A DNA stretch of 64,000 bases, taken from Aequorivita marisscotiae. GTDB taxonomy: Bacteria > Bacteroidota > Bacteroidia > Flavobacteriales > Flavobacteriaceae. The stretch lies in assembly GCF_029814825.1 (NCBI RefSeq), contig NZ_CP122379.1, positions 186,001 through 250,000 on the forward strand. Reading direction: 5' to 3'. Positions 53,538 through 63,410 of the stretch are shown piece after piece (the stretch's first letter is position 1; the number at the start of each line of letters is the position of its first letter). A program made the translations under genes and the position numbers. The notes beneath the pieces were generated by a model that was not told the DNA's origin, did no database searches, and was given only the letters and a program-made list of their open reading frames with translations.

Positions 53538-55286
53538 ATGAAATGGCAAGTTGAAACGTTAGTTTTACATCGTAAATTCGCTCTTTTTTTGAAAAATAAT
53601 TGCACACTTTTTTTACTCCTTAATATATATACCTGTTTTTTCTTCGGAATTCAGGCACAGGAATTGTCGCTCTCCTTAAAAGCAGAGAAGGAAATTCCGG
53701 AAGGGGTTGTAGATTCATTGCAACTACCTGCTTCCTATAAAGATTTTATTTCGCTAAAAAATGAAACCGACACCCTACACTTAAAACTACAACGCATGGG
53801 TTTTATTGAAAGTGAATTGCTTCAACTTAAAAAAGAAAACGACAGCAGCTATACGGCCGCATTTTTTCTTGGAAGGAAGTACAACAATATAAAGGTGTAC
53901 TATTCGGAAAAAGATTTTTCAAAAAAAGAACTTCAACACGTAGCCTCACAGATAGACAGCTCCTATTTTATACTTCCTTTTGAAACCATTCCAACCGCGT
54001 TAAGAAAACTTACAGCGTATAGAAACGCCAAAGGAAATGCTTTTGCCCGGGTGAGGTTAACTGCGTTCAACAACACTGGAGCCGGAAATTTAAGCGCTAC
54101 ACTGCTTATAGAAAACGGCAAGTTGCGCACCGTAGATTCCATTGTTTTAAAAGGGTACGAAAAATTCCCAAAAAGCTATTTAAAATACTATGCCGGGGTA
54201 AGGAAAGGCAAACTTTTTGACCAGAAAAAATTGTTAGCGCAAAACGAAAACCTAAACAGCCTAGGTTTTGTTTCGTCTATTAAGCCACCCGAAGCACTAT
54301 TCCGGGAAGATTCAACCACCGTATATTTTTATTTGGAAAAAGAAGAGAACAATCTCTTTGATGGAATTTTAGGATTTGCCACCGATGAGGAATCTCAAAA
54401 ATTGACGTTTAATGGCTATTTAAATTTAGAACTCAACAACAATTTAAACTACGGCGAACAGCTATTAATAAATTACAAATCTGATGGTGAAAAGCAGATT
54501 AATTTTAAAACCAAGCTCACCCTTCCCTATCTGTTTAGCTCACCATTTGGGCTCAGTGGCGAATTAATGATTTTTAAAAGAGACAGCACTTTTATCACTA
54601 CAGAACAACAACTGCGTTCCACCTATCAATTAGACACTCGATCTACTTTATACGTGGGATATAAAGGATACGAATCTAGCAACCTGCTGGATGAAGTAAT
54701 TGCCGGAATACCAATTGAAGATTTTACATCTCGGTTTTTTATCTTTGGCGGCAACTATAAAAAACCACAAAACCGAAAACTGTTCCCCGTAAAAACAGCA
54801 ATTTATTTAGATATGGGGATTGGATCCCGCAAACAAAAAAGCGAGTCGGAGGACCAGATTGGCTTCACCTCTGTAATATCAAATATTTTTAATCTTAATT
54901 ACCGCAATTCCTTGTTTGTTCAAAATAGTACGAGCGCGCTTTTTAGCGACTCATATTTAATAAACGAACTTTTTCGTTTTGGTGGAATAAACAGCATCCG
55001 CGGTTTTGACGAAAACAGCATAGACGCATCGTTATTTTCGGTACTAAATACAGAGTATCGCTACCAATTTAACGATGGGGTTTACTTACACAGTATTATA
55101 GATGTAGGTTATTTTGAAAATCAGACCATTTCCTTAAAAGAAAAGATCTACAGTTTTGGGCTCGGACTTGGCCTAAACACAAAAGCAGGAATATTTCGAT
55201 TTAACATAGCTAACGGAAATAGGCAAAACACCCCTTTCAATCTTACAAACACCAAAGTACACATCAGTATTTCATCTAAATTCTAA
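53538..55286 (+). CDS. Omp85/BamA-superfamily outer-membrane protein
   Basis: 582 residues from ATG 53538. Hydrophobic signal (FLLLNIYTCFFFGIQAQE) ends near residue 42. Two POTRA-like units follow (around 110-190, and TVDSIVLKGYEKFPKSYLKY to TVYFYLEK at about 215-290), then a 16-strand barrel with the substrate loop motif SIRGFDENS (the RGF box) and a terminal Phe (SISSKF). Smaller than true BamA, which has five POTRA units; this could be a TamA-like or other assembly/secretion member. It is diverged from rpsL and stands upstream of the susC gene by 120 nt. Confidence 0.8.
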   Translation: MKWQVETLVLHRKFALFLKNNCTLFLLLNIYTCFFFGIQAQELSLSLKAEKEIPEGVVDSLQLPASYKDFISLKNETDTLHLKLQRMGFIESELLQLKKENDSSYTAAFFLGRKYNNIKVYYSEKDFSKKELQHVASQIDSSYFILPFETIPTALRKLTAYRNAKGNAFARVRLTAFNNTGAGNLSATLLIENGKLRTVDSIVLKGYEKFPKSYLKYYAGVRKGKLFDQKKLLAQNENLNSLGFVSSIKPPEALFREDSTTVYFYLEKEENNLFDGILGFATDEESQKLTFNGYLNLELNNNLNYGEQLLINYKSDGEKQINFKTKLTLPYLFSSPFGLSGELMIFKRDSTFITTEQQLRSTYQLDTRSTLYVGYKGYESSNLLDEVIAGIPIEDFTSRFFIFGGNYKKPQNRKLFPVKTAIYLDMGIGSRKQKSESEDQIGFTSVISNIFNLNYRNSLFVQNSTSALFSDSYLINELFRFGGINSIRGFDENSIDASLFSVLNTEYRYQFNDGVYLHSIIDVGYFENQTISLKEKIYSFGLGLGLNTKAGIFRFNIANGNRQNTPFNLTNTKVHISISSKF

Positions 55287-55346
55287 ATTACTTAGGCTTA
55301 AAACACTGATGCCCGCTAAATAAACCTAAAAATTGGCAGCAAATAC

Positions 55347-55377
55347 TTGTGTAATTAACTTTTTATTATGATTTTTG
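55347..55377 (+). promoter_or_regulatory. Possible promoter of the susCD operon
   Basis: TTG at 55347-55349, 20 nt, then GATTTTTG at 55370-55377, one mismatch from TAnnTTTG, 29 nt before the susC ATG. Plausible by place and spacing but not exact. Confidence 0.3.
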
Positions 55378-55406
55378 CCGTTGGCTAATTCAAATAATTT
55401 ATAAAA

Positions 55407-58400
55407 ATGAGAACAAAGTTTAGTGGAATTTTAACGCTCTTGCTAGCGTTAGTTGTGCAGCTTACCTTCGCACAGCAAAAAACTATTACAGGTACGGTGA
55501 CGGACGAAACAGGTCTGCCATTGCCTGGTGCAAACGTTATAATCAAAGGAACAAGTACTGGAACACAGTCAGATTTTGATGGAAATTACTCCATATCTGC
55601 AAATGTGGGCCAAACACTTACCTTTAGTTATGTAGGTTTTGACACCAAGGAAGTAAAAGTAGGAGCTCAAAATAAAATTGACGTTAACCTACAACCAGGT
55701 GAAAGCTTGAGTGAGGTTGTCGTTACTGGGTATTCTACAAGAAACCAAACGGTACAAAACTCAGCGGTAGTTTCAATATCTGCTGCAGAGCTTTCGCAAA
55801 TGGCGCCAACTACCAGTATTGACAACATGCTGCAAGGTAAGGCGGCCGGGGTACAGGTAACTGCTGCCAACGGGAAACCGGGCCAAGGAGCTTTTGTTCG
55901 TATTCGTGGAACAGGATCTCTTGTTGCTGGTGCATCTTCTCCATTATATATAGTGGATAACGCGCCAATCAGGGAGCAAGATCTTGCAAATATCCCAAAT
56001 GAGGACATTGAAAACATTACCATTTTAAAGGATGCTGCTATGACCGCTCGATACGGTTCTAGAGGGTCTAACGGGGTTGTTATTATTACTACTAAAAGTG
56101 GTAACCGTAACAAAGACGCCGTTGTGCGCTTTAGTTCCCGTTATGGTGTAACATCTAGAATTGACCCTAACTACACGATGATGACGGCTGCTGAAAAAAT
56201 GCAGTACGAAGCCGAAATGTATGCGTTAGGTGTTACAGGTGCTGCTTCCCTTCCAGGTGTAACTACTGCGCCAGGATCTGCTGAGCGTCAATTTCTTCTA
56301 GATAACGAAGTAGATTGGGCAGATTTAATCTTAAAAGACGGTATTGTTCAAAACAATAGTGTATCTATTTCTGGGGGTGCTGAAAAAATGGACTACTATT
56401 TTTCTGTAACCAATGATAAAAACACAGGTATTATTGATAATATTAGTGGTTTCGAAAGAACTGGTGCACGTTTAAACGTAAACTTTGATGCTAAAGAATG
56501 GTTAACAGTTGGTGTAAATGTTGGTTATTCTAGATCTATGAGCGATGAGCCAAGAGATAGAAATAACACGCAAAACCCTTTTAGAGGTTTGCTAGATTAC
56601 AATGGTTACGAAACTGAATTCGTTATTGACGATACAGGTGCTCTTGTATTGGACGAAAACGGAAATCCAATTTACAACCCAACACATACTACGTTCCCAA
56701 TTAGAGGAGCATTGCTTTCAGAGCCTAGTGAAGATATGGACAACACCACTCTTGGTAGTGTAGATGCTGTTGTAACTTTCAACGAACACTGGAGCTATAA
56801 CCTAAACGTTGCTGTTAACTGGTTGGCAAGAAGAAGAGAGAGCTATTCTAAGCCAGGTGGTATATTAGATGCTCTTATTGGAGATCCAACAAAACCAGGA
56901 AACAAGTTTGACGACCAACAACACAGAGTTGACTTTACAGTAAGTAACCGTGTAAACTATAACCTTTCTACAGACGACCACAACTTAAACGTTCTTGGTT
57001 TATACGAATTCAACATGAACGAATTCAACAGACAATTTGTAAGAAGTATTGGTTTCCCTTCAGCTTTGTTAACAACACAATCTAACGCGGCAGAAGTTAC
57101 AGTTGGTATTACTAACAGAAACAGATTAACTTTAGTATCATACGGTGCTTTCGCAGATTACGACTTTAAAGAGCGTTATTCTATTCAAGCATCTGTACGT
57201 CGTGATGGATCATCTAACTTTGGTGAAGACGTTAAATTCGGTACTTTCTATAGTGGAAGTGTTGGTTGGAACGTAGCTAAAGAAGAATTCTTCCAAGTAG
57301 GTTTTATTAACGATTTATCTTTAAGAGGTTCTTACGGTTCAGTAGGTAACAGAAATGGATTATCTAGATATGCTTGGCAAGGAACCGTTGGTTTTGGAGC
57401 TTACCCTGGAGGTTCAAGTACAGAGCCAGATAACGTTGAAAACCGCACATTAAGCTGGGAAACAACTACTACAACTAACGTAGGTCTTGAGTTGAATATG
57501 TTCAACAACAGAGTTAGAACTGTTACCGATTACTTTATCAGAAACACAACAGATTTATTATTTAATATCCCTAAAGCCGACGAATCTGGAGTTGGTACTA
57601 TTGCTGGTAACCTTGGAGACATTCGCAACAAAGGTTTAGAATTCTCTTTACAAGCTGATGTACTTCGTAACTCAGACTTAACTTGGACTTTAGGAGGTAA
57701 CATCATCTTCTTAGATCACGAAATCGTGAGCCTTCCAGAAGGTGAAGATATTGATGCTGGAGATACTTTCAACATTCGTTGGAGCGAAGGCCAAAAAATC
57801 AACGAGCACTTCTTAATTAGATATGCCGGTGTTGATCCTGCAACTGGTAGATCTCAATTCTACGGAGCTGATGGCAACGTTTACTTTGCTAACGAACTAC
57901 CTGCTGGTGAAAACCGTGTTTTCCAAGGAAAATCAACCATTGCAGATAAAGAAGGTGGTTTCTTCTCTAACATTACTTACAAAGGCTGGGGTCTAAGAAC
58001 AGACTTCGTATTTAAGTACGGTAACTGGATTAACAACTTTGTACGTTCAGATCGCGAATCTGATGGATTAGCAATTGCTGACAACCAAGCTACCAATGCC
58101 TTTAACTACTGGCAACAACCTGGCGATACTGGTGTTCTTCCAAGCCCAATATATGCCGCTGAAGATTCAAACATTACAGGAAGTTCAGACAGATGGTTAG
58201 AAAAAGGAGATTACATACGTATGCGTAACGTTACGCTTAGCTATTCGTTCCCAAGTGCAACCCTAGATAAAACACCAATCAATTCTTTAAGAATTTATGT
58301 ACAAGGACAAAACTTATTGACCTTTTCAAAATTCTGGGGAGATCCTGAGGTTGGTATTTCATCAGGAGAGACCATCGCGTTTGGAGATGCGGTAGCACCG

Positions 58401-58469
58401 GGTGAGGCAACTCTTTATAGCTATCCAAACACCAAATCATTCCAAATAGGTTTGGATGTTAGTTTCTAA
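55407..58469 (+). CDS. SusC/RagA-family TonB-linked outer-membrane transporter
   Basis: 1020 residues. Signal peptide to about residue 22 (VVQLTFAQQ), carboxypeptidase-regulatory-like domain (about 23-105, ITGTVTDETGLPLPGANVII), TonB box region LSEVVVTGYS, plug with VQVTAANGKPGQGAFVRIRG and DAAMTARYGSRGSNGVVIIT, then a large barrel ending IGLDVSF. With its SusD partner it forms a lidded importer for oligosaccharides or peptides. No glycosidase, protease or sensor is linked. Frequent AGA and TTA codons and position beside the ribosomal cluster suggest high expression (inference). Confidence 0.95.
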   Translation: MRTKFSGILTLLLALVVQLTFAQQKTITGTVTDETGLPLPGANVIIKGTSTGTQSDFDGNYSISANVGQTLTFSYVGFDTKEVKVGAQNKIDVNLQPGESLSEVVVTGYSTRNQTVQNSAVVSISAAELSQMAPTTSIDNMLQGKAAGVQVTAANGKPGQGAFVRIRGTGSLVAGASSPLYIVDNAPIREQDLANIPNEDIENITILKDAAMTARYGSRGSNGVVIITTKSGNRNKDAVVRFSSRYGVTSRIDPNYTMMTAAEKMQYEAEMYALGVTGAASLPGVTTAPGSAERQFLLDNEVDWADLILKDGIVQNNSVSISGGAEKMDYYFSVTNDKNTGIIDNISGFERTGARLNVNFDAKEWLTVGVNVGYSRSMSDEPRDRNNTQNPFRGLLDYNGYETEFVIDDTGALVLDENGNPIYNPTHTTFPIRGALLSEPSEDMDNTTLGSVDAVVTFNEHWSYNLNVAVNWLARRRESYSKPGGILDALIGDPTKPGNKFDDQQHRVDFTVSNRVNYNLSTDDHNLNVLGLYEFNMNEFNRQFVRSIGFPSALLTTQSNAAEVTVGITNRNRLTLVSYGAFADYDFKERYSIQASVRRDGSSNFGEDVKFGTFYSGSVGWNVAKEEFFQVGFINDLSLRGSYGSVGNRNGLSRYAWQGTVGFGAYPGGSSTEPDNVENRTLSWETTTTTNVGLELNMFNNRVRTVTDYFIRNTTDLLFNIPKADESGVGTIAGNLGDIRNKGLEFSLQADVLRNSDLTWTLGGNIIFLDHEIVSLPEGEDIDAGDTFNIRWSEGQKINEHFLIRYAGVDPATGRSQFYGADGNVYFANELPAGENRVFQGKSTIADKEGGFFSNITYKGWGLRTDFVFKYGNWINNFVRSDRESDGLAIADNQATNAFNYWQQPGDTGVLPSPIYAAEDSNITGSSDRWLEKGDYIRMRNVTLSYSFPSATLDKTPINSLRIYVQGQNLLTFSKFWGDPEVGISSGETIAFGDAVAPGEATLYSYPNTKSFQIGLDVSF

Positions 58470-58489
58470 TTTTAAAAAAAATTGATACA

Positions 58490-59926
58490 ATGAAAAAAAT
58501 AATTTATAAAATAACAATTTTGGCCTTCATCGTAGGAGCTTTTACTTCTTGCGATAAGGAATTGGACCAAATACCATTTGACTCATTTGGTAATGAAAAT
58601 GCATACGTTACTGCTGCAGATTTTGACAACGCTATACGCGGTGTTTACGAAAGCTTAACTAATGGTGGTTTTTACGGTGGTAGTGATGCCGGCGGAATGT
58701 TAGATGCCCCAGATGTATTATCAGACAACGTTACTTTCGCACAGAAAGGTCGTGGGTCTAGAAGAAGTTTACACAACTGGCAATATGGCGCCGCAGATGG
58801 TCCAATGTACGGACTATATTTAGGAGCTTATGAATTAATCTATAGAGCCAACCTTTTGTTAGCAAATAGCGAAGGTTTTGAAGGCGAGAACAAAGAAAAT
58901 GTTGTTGCTGAAGCAAAGGCCCTTAGAGCATTAGCTCACTTTAATGTTGTTAGTTTCTACGGAAAGATACCAACACAATCTAGTGATGCTAACGGAAGCT
59001 TAGGTATTGCATACGTAACTGTACCAGATGCAGATATTGAACCTGCAAGAGAAACAGTAGGAGCTGTTTATGACCAAATTGTAACCGATCTTACTGAGGC
59101 TGCTGCTGGTATAAACGAAGAAAACGATCCAGGTCGTTTAAACAAAGATGCTGTAAATACTTTATTATCTAGAGTTTATCTATATATGGGTAAATGGCAA
59201 TCTGCCATTGATGCAGCTAACCGTGTAAGCACTCCGGTTGCACCTCGTTCTGATGTTGTAGGTGTATGGGAAGATGCTAACAAATCAGGTTTATTGTTTT
59301 ACATCCCTAACGAACTTCCAATTTTCGGAATTAGTGTAGGTGTTGTATGGAGCCAAGGTGGTTTAACAAACTTAATTCCTGAGTATGTAGTTTCTTACGG
59401 TCTATACACTAAATTTGCTGAGGATGATATCCGTAAAGAAGCGTATACGATGCAAGCTGCTAACAATGCTGACGGTCTTCAATTTAACGCAATCAAAAAG
59501 TTGTTCGGAAGAACAGGTCAGTCTAACGGTCAGGTTGACATCAAGATCCTTCGTGCTGCCGAAGCACATTTAAACAAAGCAGAAGCTTTGTATAACTTAG
59601 GTCAAGAAGGTCCTGCCAGAACTGCATTAGACGTTGTAAGAACTAAACGATACACTACGCCTCCAAGTGGAGAAACTGGTACCGCATTACGTGATGCCAT
59701 TAGATTGGAAAGAAGACTTGAATTTGCTTTTGAATACCAAAGATGGTTCGATCTTAAACGTTGGGGCTTACCTGTAGATCGTGAAGGATTTGGTGACCTT
59801 GCCGACGGTTCTGGTACTCCATCAGATCAACAAGCACTTTCTGCTGGTAACATTAAATTCCAGATGCCAATTGCGCAAAGCTCTATGGACGTGAACCCTA
59901 ACCTTGTTCAGAACCCTGGATATTAA
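58490..59926 (+). CDS. SusD/RagB-family substrate-binding lipoprotein
   Basis: 478 residues. Lipobox FTSC near residue 20 (Cys anchors it at the cell surface as the lid of SusC). Tetratricopeptide-like helices with LRALAHFNVVSFYGKIP, LLSRVYLYMGKWQSAIDAAN and the C-terminal RLERRLEFAFEYQRWFDLKR motif, all typical. Ends in the usual MDVNPNLVQNPGY. 20 nt after susC. The ligand is unknown. Confidence 0.95.
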   Translation: MKKIIYKITILAFIVGAFTSCDKELDQIPFDSFGNENAYVTAADFDNAIRGVYESLTNGGFYGGSDAGGMLDAPDVLSDNVTFAQKGRGSRRSLHNWQYGAADGPMYGLYLGAYELIYRANLLLANSEGFEGENKENVVAEAKALRALAHFNVVSFYGKIPTQSSDANGSLGIAYVTVPDADIEPARETVGAVYDQIVTDLTEAAAGINEENDPGRLNKDAVNTLLSRVYLYMGKWQSAIDAANRVSTPVAPRSDVVGVWEDANKSGLLFYIPNELPIFGISVGVVWSQGGLTNLIPEYVVSYGLYTKFAEDDIRKEAYTMQAANNADGLQFNAIKKLFGRTGQSNGQVDIKILRAAEAHLNKAEALYNLGQEGPARTALDVVRTKRYTTPPSGETGTALRDAIRLERRLEFAFEYQRWFDLKRWGLPVDREGFGDLADGSGTPSDQQALSAGNIKFQMPIAQSSMDVNPNLVQNPGY

Positions 59927-59947
59927 TAATTTTAAAAATCTATCAAA

Positions 59948-60373
59948 ATGAAAAAAGTTAATATATTAATCGTTATTCTAGCTATCGCACTTGTTGCTGT
60001 TTCTTGTGAAACTTACGACGATTACGATGAAAATCGTCTGACTACCGTAGGATTTGTAACCTTAACTAAAAACATAAGCGTTCCTGAAGGCGGTTCAAAA
60101 ACTGATAGCGTAAAGGTATTTGTTTCTGATTTATCAAATGTAGCCAGAACATTCTCTGTAATTACAGTTGCACCAGATACATTACCAACTGCACCTGAAA
60201 ACTATACGTTTGAAAGCACAGTTACCATTCCAGCAAATACCCGTGAGGTAATGTTTGGTGTTACTGCAATAGACAATTCTATTGACGATACAAGACGTTA
60301 TTTCCGTATTGCTATTAAGCCAGAACCTAATATTGTTTCTGGAGGTAGATCTCAAATAGGTGTTAAAAATTAA
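59948..60373 (+). CDS. Surface lipoprotein with Calx-beta-like domain
   Basis: 141 residues. Lipobox VAVSC puts the lipid on Cys20, followed by an acidic Tyr/Asp stretch (ETYDDYDENR). The body is one beta-sandwich: ISVPEGGSKTDSVKVFVS, TFSVITVAPDTLPTAPENYT, VTIPANTREVMFGVTAIDN, which is the layout of Calx-beta/DUF4843-like domains. It is the third gene of the susCD operon (21 nt after susD) and probably an accessory surface binding protein. Ends before a strong terminator. Confidence 0.75.
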   Translation: MKKVNILIVILAIALVAVSCETYDDYDENRLTTVGFVTLTKNISVPEGGSKTDSVKVFVSDLSNVARTFSVITVAPDTLPTAPENYTFESTVTIPANTREVMFGVTAIDNSIDDTRRYFRIAIKPEPNIVSGGRSQIGVKN

Positions 60374-60395
60374 TTTTTAATAACCTCAAGTTTAT

Positions 60396-60426
60396 AAAAC
60401 ACCCCTTTTTAAGGGGTGTTTTTTTT
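60396..60426 (+). terminator. Terminator of the susCD operon
   Basis: AAAACACCCCTT pairs with AAGGGGTGTTTT: a 12-bp stem with a TTT loop and eight T following. It lies 22 nt after the lipoprotein stop codon. Confidence 0.93.
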
Positions 60427-60464
60427 ACCTGAAATTTAACTAAAGATTACTTGAATATTCTCTT

Positions 60465-60472
60465 TACCTTTG
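60465..60472 (+). promoter_or_regulatory. -7 promoter box for rlmB
   Basis: TACCTTTG matches TAnnTTTG exactly, 29 nt before the rlmB ATG. A TTG lies 11 nt upstream, which is too close for a normal -33 box. Confidence 0.5.
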
Positions 60473-60501
60473 CCAACACTTATTAATATCAGCACGAAAC
60501 C

Positions 60502-61242
60502 ATGAACGATAAAACAAATACTATTTTTGGAATCTACCCAATCAAGGAGGCCCTCTCTTCTCAAGTTGTTTTTGATAAGGTTTATATTCAAAAAGGAATA
60601 GAAAGCGATAAAATTGAAAGCCTAATAAAGGAGCTGGAGAAAGCCAAGGTTACCATAAATATCGTTCCATTCGAAAAATTAAACAGGTTAACCAAAGGAA
60701 ATCATCAAGGTATTGTTGCTCTTACCTCGCCGGTGGCATTTCATTCTTTAGAGTCTGTTGTTGAAAAAGCCTTGGAAAGTGATAAAACCCCATTATTTTT
60801 AGTGTTAGACCAAATTACCGATGTGCGAAATTTTGGCGCCATTTTACGCACCGCGGAATGCACTGGTGTTGATGCAGTAATAATTCAAAAGTCGGGAGGC
60901 GCTCCCGTATCCGGCGATACTGTAAAAACCTCTGCTGGAGCTATCTTTAAGATTCCGATTTGCAAAGTAGATCATATTAAAGATGCAATATTCTATTTGC
61001 AAGGCTCAGGAATTACCACTGTTGCAGCAACAGAACATACATCAAACGAAATTTACGCTGTAGATTTAATTAAACCTCTGGCAATTATTATGGGTTCTGA
61101 AGGTAAAGGAGTGTCAAAATCCGTTCTTACGCTGGTTGATGAAAAAGCATCTCTTCCCCTACTTGGCGAGATAAATTCCTTAAATGTTTCCGTAGCCTGT
61201 GGTGCATTTTTATACGAAGTAACCAGACAACGACGTCAATAG
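60502..61242 (+). CDS. rlmB: 23S rRNA (guanosine-2'-O)-methyltransferase RlmB
   Basis: 246 residues. N-terminal RNA-binding substrate domain (IFGIYPIKEALSSQ ... KGNHQGIVALTSP), then the SPOUT knotted catalytic domain with the three motifs: ITDVRNFGAILRTAECTG, IIMGSEGKGVSKSVL and LPLLGEINSLNVSVACGAFL. It methylates G2251 (E. coli numbering) in the peptidyl-transferase P loop; TrmH-family relatives acting on tRNA cannot be fully excluded, but the N-terminal domain favours RlmB. Confidence 0.92.
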   Translation: MNDKTNTIFGIYPIKEALSSQVVFDKVYIQKGIESDKIESLIKELEKAKVTINIVPFEKLNRLTKGNHQGIVALTSPVAFHSLESVVEKALESDKTPLFLVLDQITDVRNFGAILRTAECTGVDAVIIQKSGGAPVSGDTVKTSAGAIFKIPICKVDHIKDAIFYLQGSGITTVAATEHTSNEIYAVDLIKPLAIIMGSEGKGVSKSVLTLVDEKASLPLLGEINSLNVSVACGAFLYEVTRQRRQ

Positions 61243-61244
61243 CC

Positions 61245-62042
61245 CTAATCAGTTTCGTCTTCTTCTTTATTTTTATAGGTGTAAACTATTTTCACCGTTG
61301 GTCTATTTTGGGCTGCCATTTGTTTTATAGTAGGCTGTGGCAGAGCATCTACAGATACAGTTGGTTCAACCGGTTCTTTTGGTAATTCAATAAAGTTTCC
61401 ATCCTCGTCAAACTGCTTTAAAAACGGATCGTTATCCGGATTATAACCTTCCCTTTCCCATTCGTATTTTTTGCGTTCAATTGGCTTTGTCTTAAATAAA
61501 AAGGAGAAGAAAAAACCCACAAAGAAACCCGATAAATGACCTTCCCATGATATTTCGGGATTTACAGGAAACACATACCAGAACATACCTCCGTAGAGAA
61601 AAACTACAACTAAAGCCAGCGCAGTTAACTGAAATTGTTTAGAAAAAATTCCTTTAAAAAATAAAAAAGCAACCAACATATACACTACCCCGCTTGCCCC
61701 AATATGCAACGACGAGCGACCTATTACCCAAGTAGCTAAACCTGTAAATAACAAACCAAAAAACAATACCCTCCAACGGATGTCTCTATAAAAATAGAAG
61801 AGTGCAGCAGTAAGCACAAAAAGAGGCACGGAGTTATTAAAAAGATGTTTTAAACTACCGTGGATAAAAGGACTAAAAATAATACCGCGTAAGCCTTCAA
61901 CAGATCGTGGATAAACCCCAAAATAATTTAAATTGATATTAAACCGCGTTTCAATCCAATATACAACCCAAAGCACCATTACAAAAAGTAATGGGTATAA
62001 TACCACATCTGAGTTATATTTTAATTGAGTTGCATTATTCAT
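61245..62042 (-). CDS. Rhomboid-family intramembrane serine protease
   Basis: 265 residues. Six membrane helices in the first 185 residues; the catalytic dyad is Ser117 in IGASGVVYML and His169 in WEGHLSGF; the HGSLKHLFNN loop is the oxyanion-side motif. A charged cytosolic tail (about 185-265, KPIERKKYEWEREGY, then Pro-rich) follows. Rhomboids cut single membrane helices of other proteins; the target is unknown. It converges with rlmB (2 nt between stops) and diverges from rarA. Confidence 0.92.
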   Translation of the reverse strand: MNNATQLKYNSDVVLYPLLFVMVLWVVYWIETRFNINLNYFGVYPRSVEGLRGIIFSPFIHGSLKHLFNNSVPLFVLTAALFYFYRDIRWRVLFFGLLFTGLATWVIGRSSLHIGASGVVYMLVAFLFFKGIFSKQFQLTALALVVVFLYGGMFWYVFPVNPEISWEGHLSGFFVGFFFSFLFKTKPIERKKYEWEREGYNPDNDPFLKQFDEDGNFIELPKEPVEPTVSVDALPQPTIKQMAAQNRPTVKIVYTYKNKEEDETD

Positions 62043-62074
62043 AGCAAAGTGATTACAAAAAACAATCCCTAAAT

Positions 62075-62126
62075 CAAATTTATGATAAATTGTCAGTGAA
62101 ACCGATTTATTAATGTTGTAATTTTG
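62075..62126. promoter_or_regulatory. Divergent -7 boxes of rhomboid gene and rarA
   Basis: On the minus strand TAAATTTG (complement of 62075-62082) suits the rhomboid gene, 33 nt upstream of its ATG. On the plus strand TAATTTTG (62119-62126) ends only 6 nt before the rarA ATG at 62133, so the rarA mRNA would be nearly leaderless. -33 boxes are weak for both. Confidence 0.4.
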
Positions 62127-62132
62127 AAAACC

Positions 62133-63410
62133 ATGAATACACCCCTCGCCGAACGCATCCGTCCTACCACTTTAGAAGGTTATTTGAGCCAGCAACATTT
62201 GGTGGGTCCAAAAGGTTCACTTACCTCGCAATTAAACACAGGAATGATACCTTCCATAATTTTATGGGGGCCACCGGGTACAGGAAAAACCACGCTTGCA
62301 AATATAATTGCCAATGAAAGCGGCAGACCATTTTATACTTTAAGTGCTGTAGATAGCGGCGTTGCAGCAGTACGTGAAGTAATTGAAAAAGCGAAAAAAA
62401 GCGATACCTTATTTTCAACTAAAAATCCTATTCTTTTTATTGACGAAATTCATCGCTTCAGCAAATCGCAACAAGATTCGCTGTTGGGAGCTGTAGAAAA
62501 AGGTTGGATAACGTTAATTGGCGCTACTACAGAAAATCCAAGTTTTGAAGTAATTCCTGCACTGTTATCGCGCTGTCAGGTTTATGTTCTCGAATCGTTC
62601 AGTCGGGAAGACATGGAATCTTTACTAAAACGGGCATTACAGAAAGACGAAATTCTATCGGAAAAGAATGTAACTTTAAATGAAACCGAAGCTCTCATAA
62701 GACTTTCGGGAGGCGATGCCCGAAAACTATTGAATATTTTAGAATTGGTAGTACTTTCTGAAAAATCTGAAAAAATAAATATCACCAACGAACTGGTAAT
62801 GCAAAAAGCACAAAAGAATACAGTGCTTTATGACAAAACTGGCGAACAACATTACGATATTATTTCGGCATTTATAAAATCCATTAGAGGTAGTGACCCC
62901 AATGCCGCTGTTTATTGGTTAGCTCGAATGATAGAAGGAGGCGAAGACATAAAGTTTATTGCTCGAAGATTGGTTATTTTGGCTTCCGAAGATATAGGCC
63001 TTGCAAATCCGAACGCTCTTTTACTTGCAAATAGTACGTTTCAGGCAGTAACAACAATTGGATACCCAGAGGCGCGAATAATTTTAAGCCAATGCACAAT
63101 TTATTTAGCCACTTCGCCTAAAAGCAATGCTGCCTACAAAGCCATAGGCGAAGCACAACAACTAGTAAGACAAACCGGCGATCTGTCCGTTCCCCTATCA
63201 GTTCGGAATGCGCCCACAAAGCTTATGAAGCAATTGGGGTACGGCAAAGAATACGAGTATGCACATAATTACGAAGGCAACTTTGTACCGCACGAATTTT
63301 TACCTGAAGAAATTAAAGGCAGTACTTTTTACAAACCTGGCAACAATCCGAAGGAAAATAGCCTTAAGGCTTATTTAAAAAATCTTTGGAAGGACAAATA
63401 CGATTTTTAA
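62133..63410 (+). CDS. rarA: Replication-associated recombination ATPase RarA (MgsA)
   Basis: 425 residues from ATG 62133 ([20 protein letters not shown]). AAA+ clamp-loader-like domain: Walker [10 protein letters not shown] (46-54), Walker [12 protein letters not shown], sensor 1 [13 protein letters not shown], and the C-terminal tetramerisation part with SASKGSD-like [20 protein letters not shown]. RarA acts at stalled replication forks and gaps with SSB. Stop codon overlaps that of the opposite gene (TTAA shared at 63407-63410). Confidence 0.94.
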   Translation: MNTPLAERIRPTTLEGYLSQQHLVGPKGSLTSQLNTGMIPSIILWGPPGTGKTTLANIIANESGRPFYTLSAVDSGVAAVREVIEKAKKSDTLFSTKNPILFIDEIHRFSKSQQDSLLGAVEKGWITLIGATTENPSFEVIPALLSRCQVYVLESFSREDMESLLKRALQKDEILSEKNVTLNETEALIRLSGGDARKLLNILELVVLSEKSEKINITNELVMQKAQKNTVLYDKTGEQHYDIISAFIKSIRGSDPNAAVYWLARMIEGGEDIKFIARRLVILASEDIGLANPNALLLANSTFQAVTTIGYPEARIILSQCTIYLATSPKSNAAYKAIGEAQQLVRQTGDLSVPLSVRNAPTKLMKQLGYGKEYEYAHNYEGNFVPHEFLPEEIKGSTFYKPGNNPKENSLKAYLKNLWKDKYDF

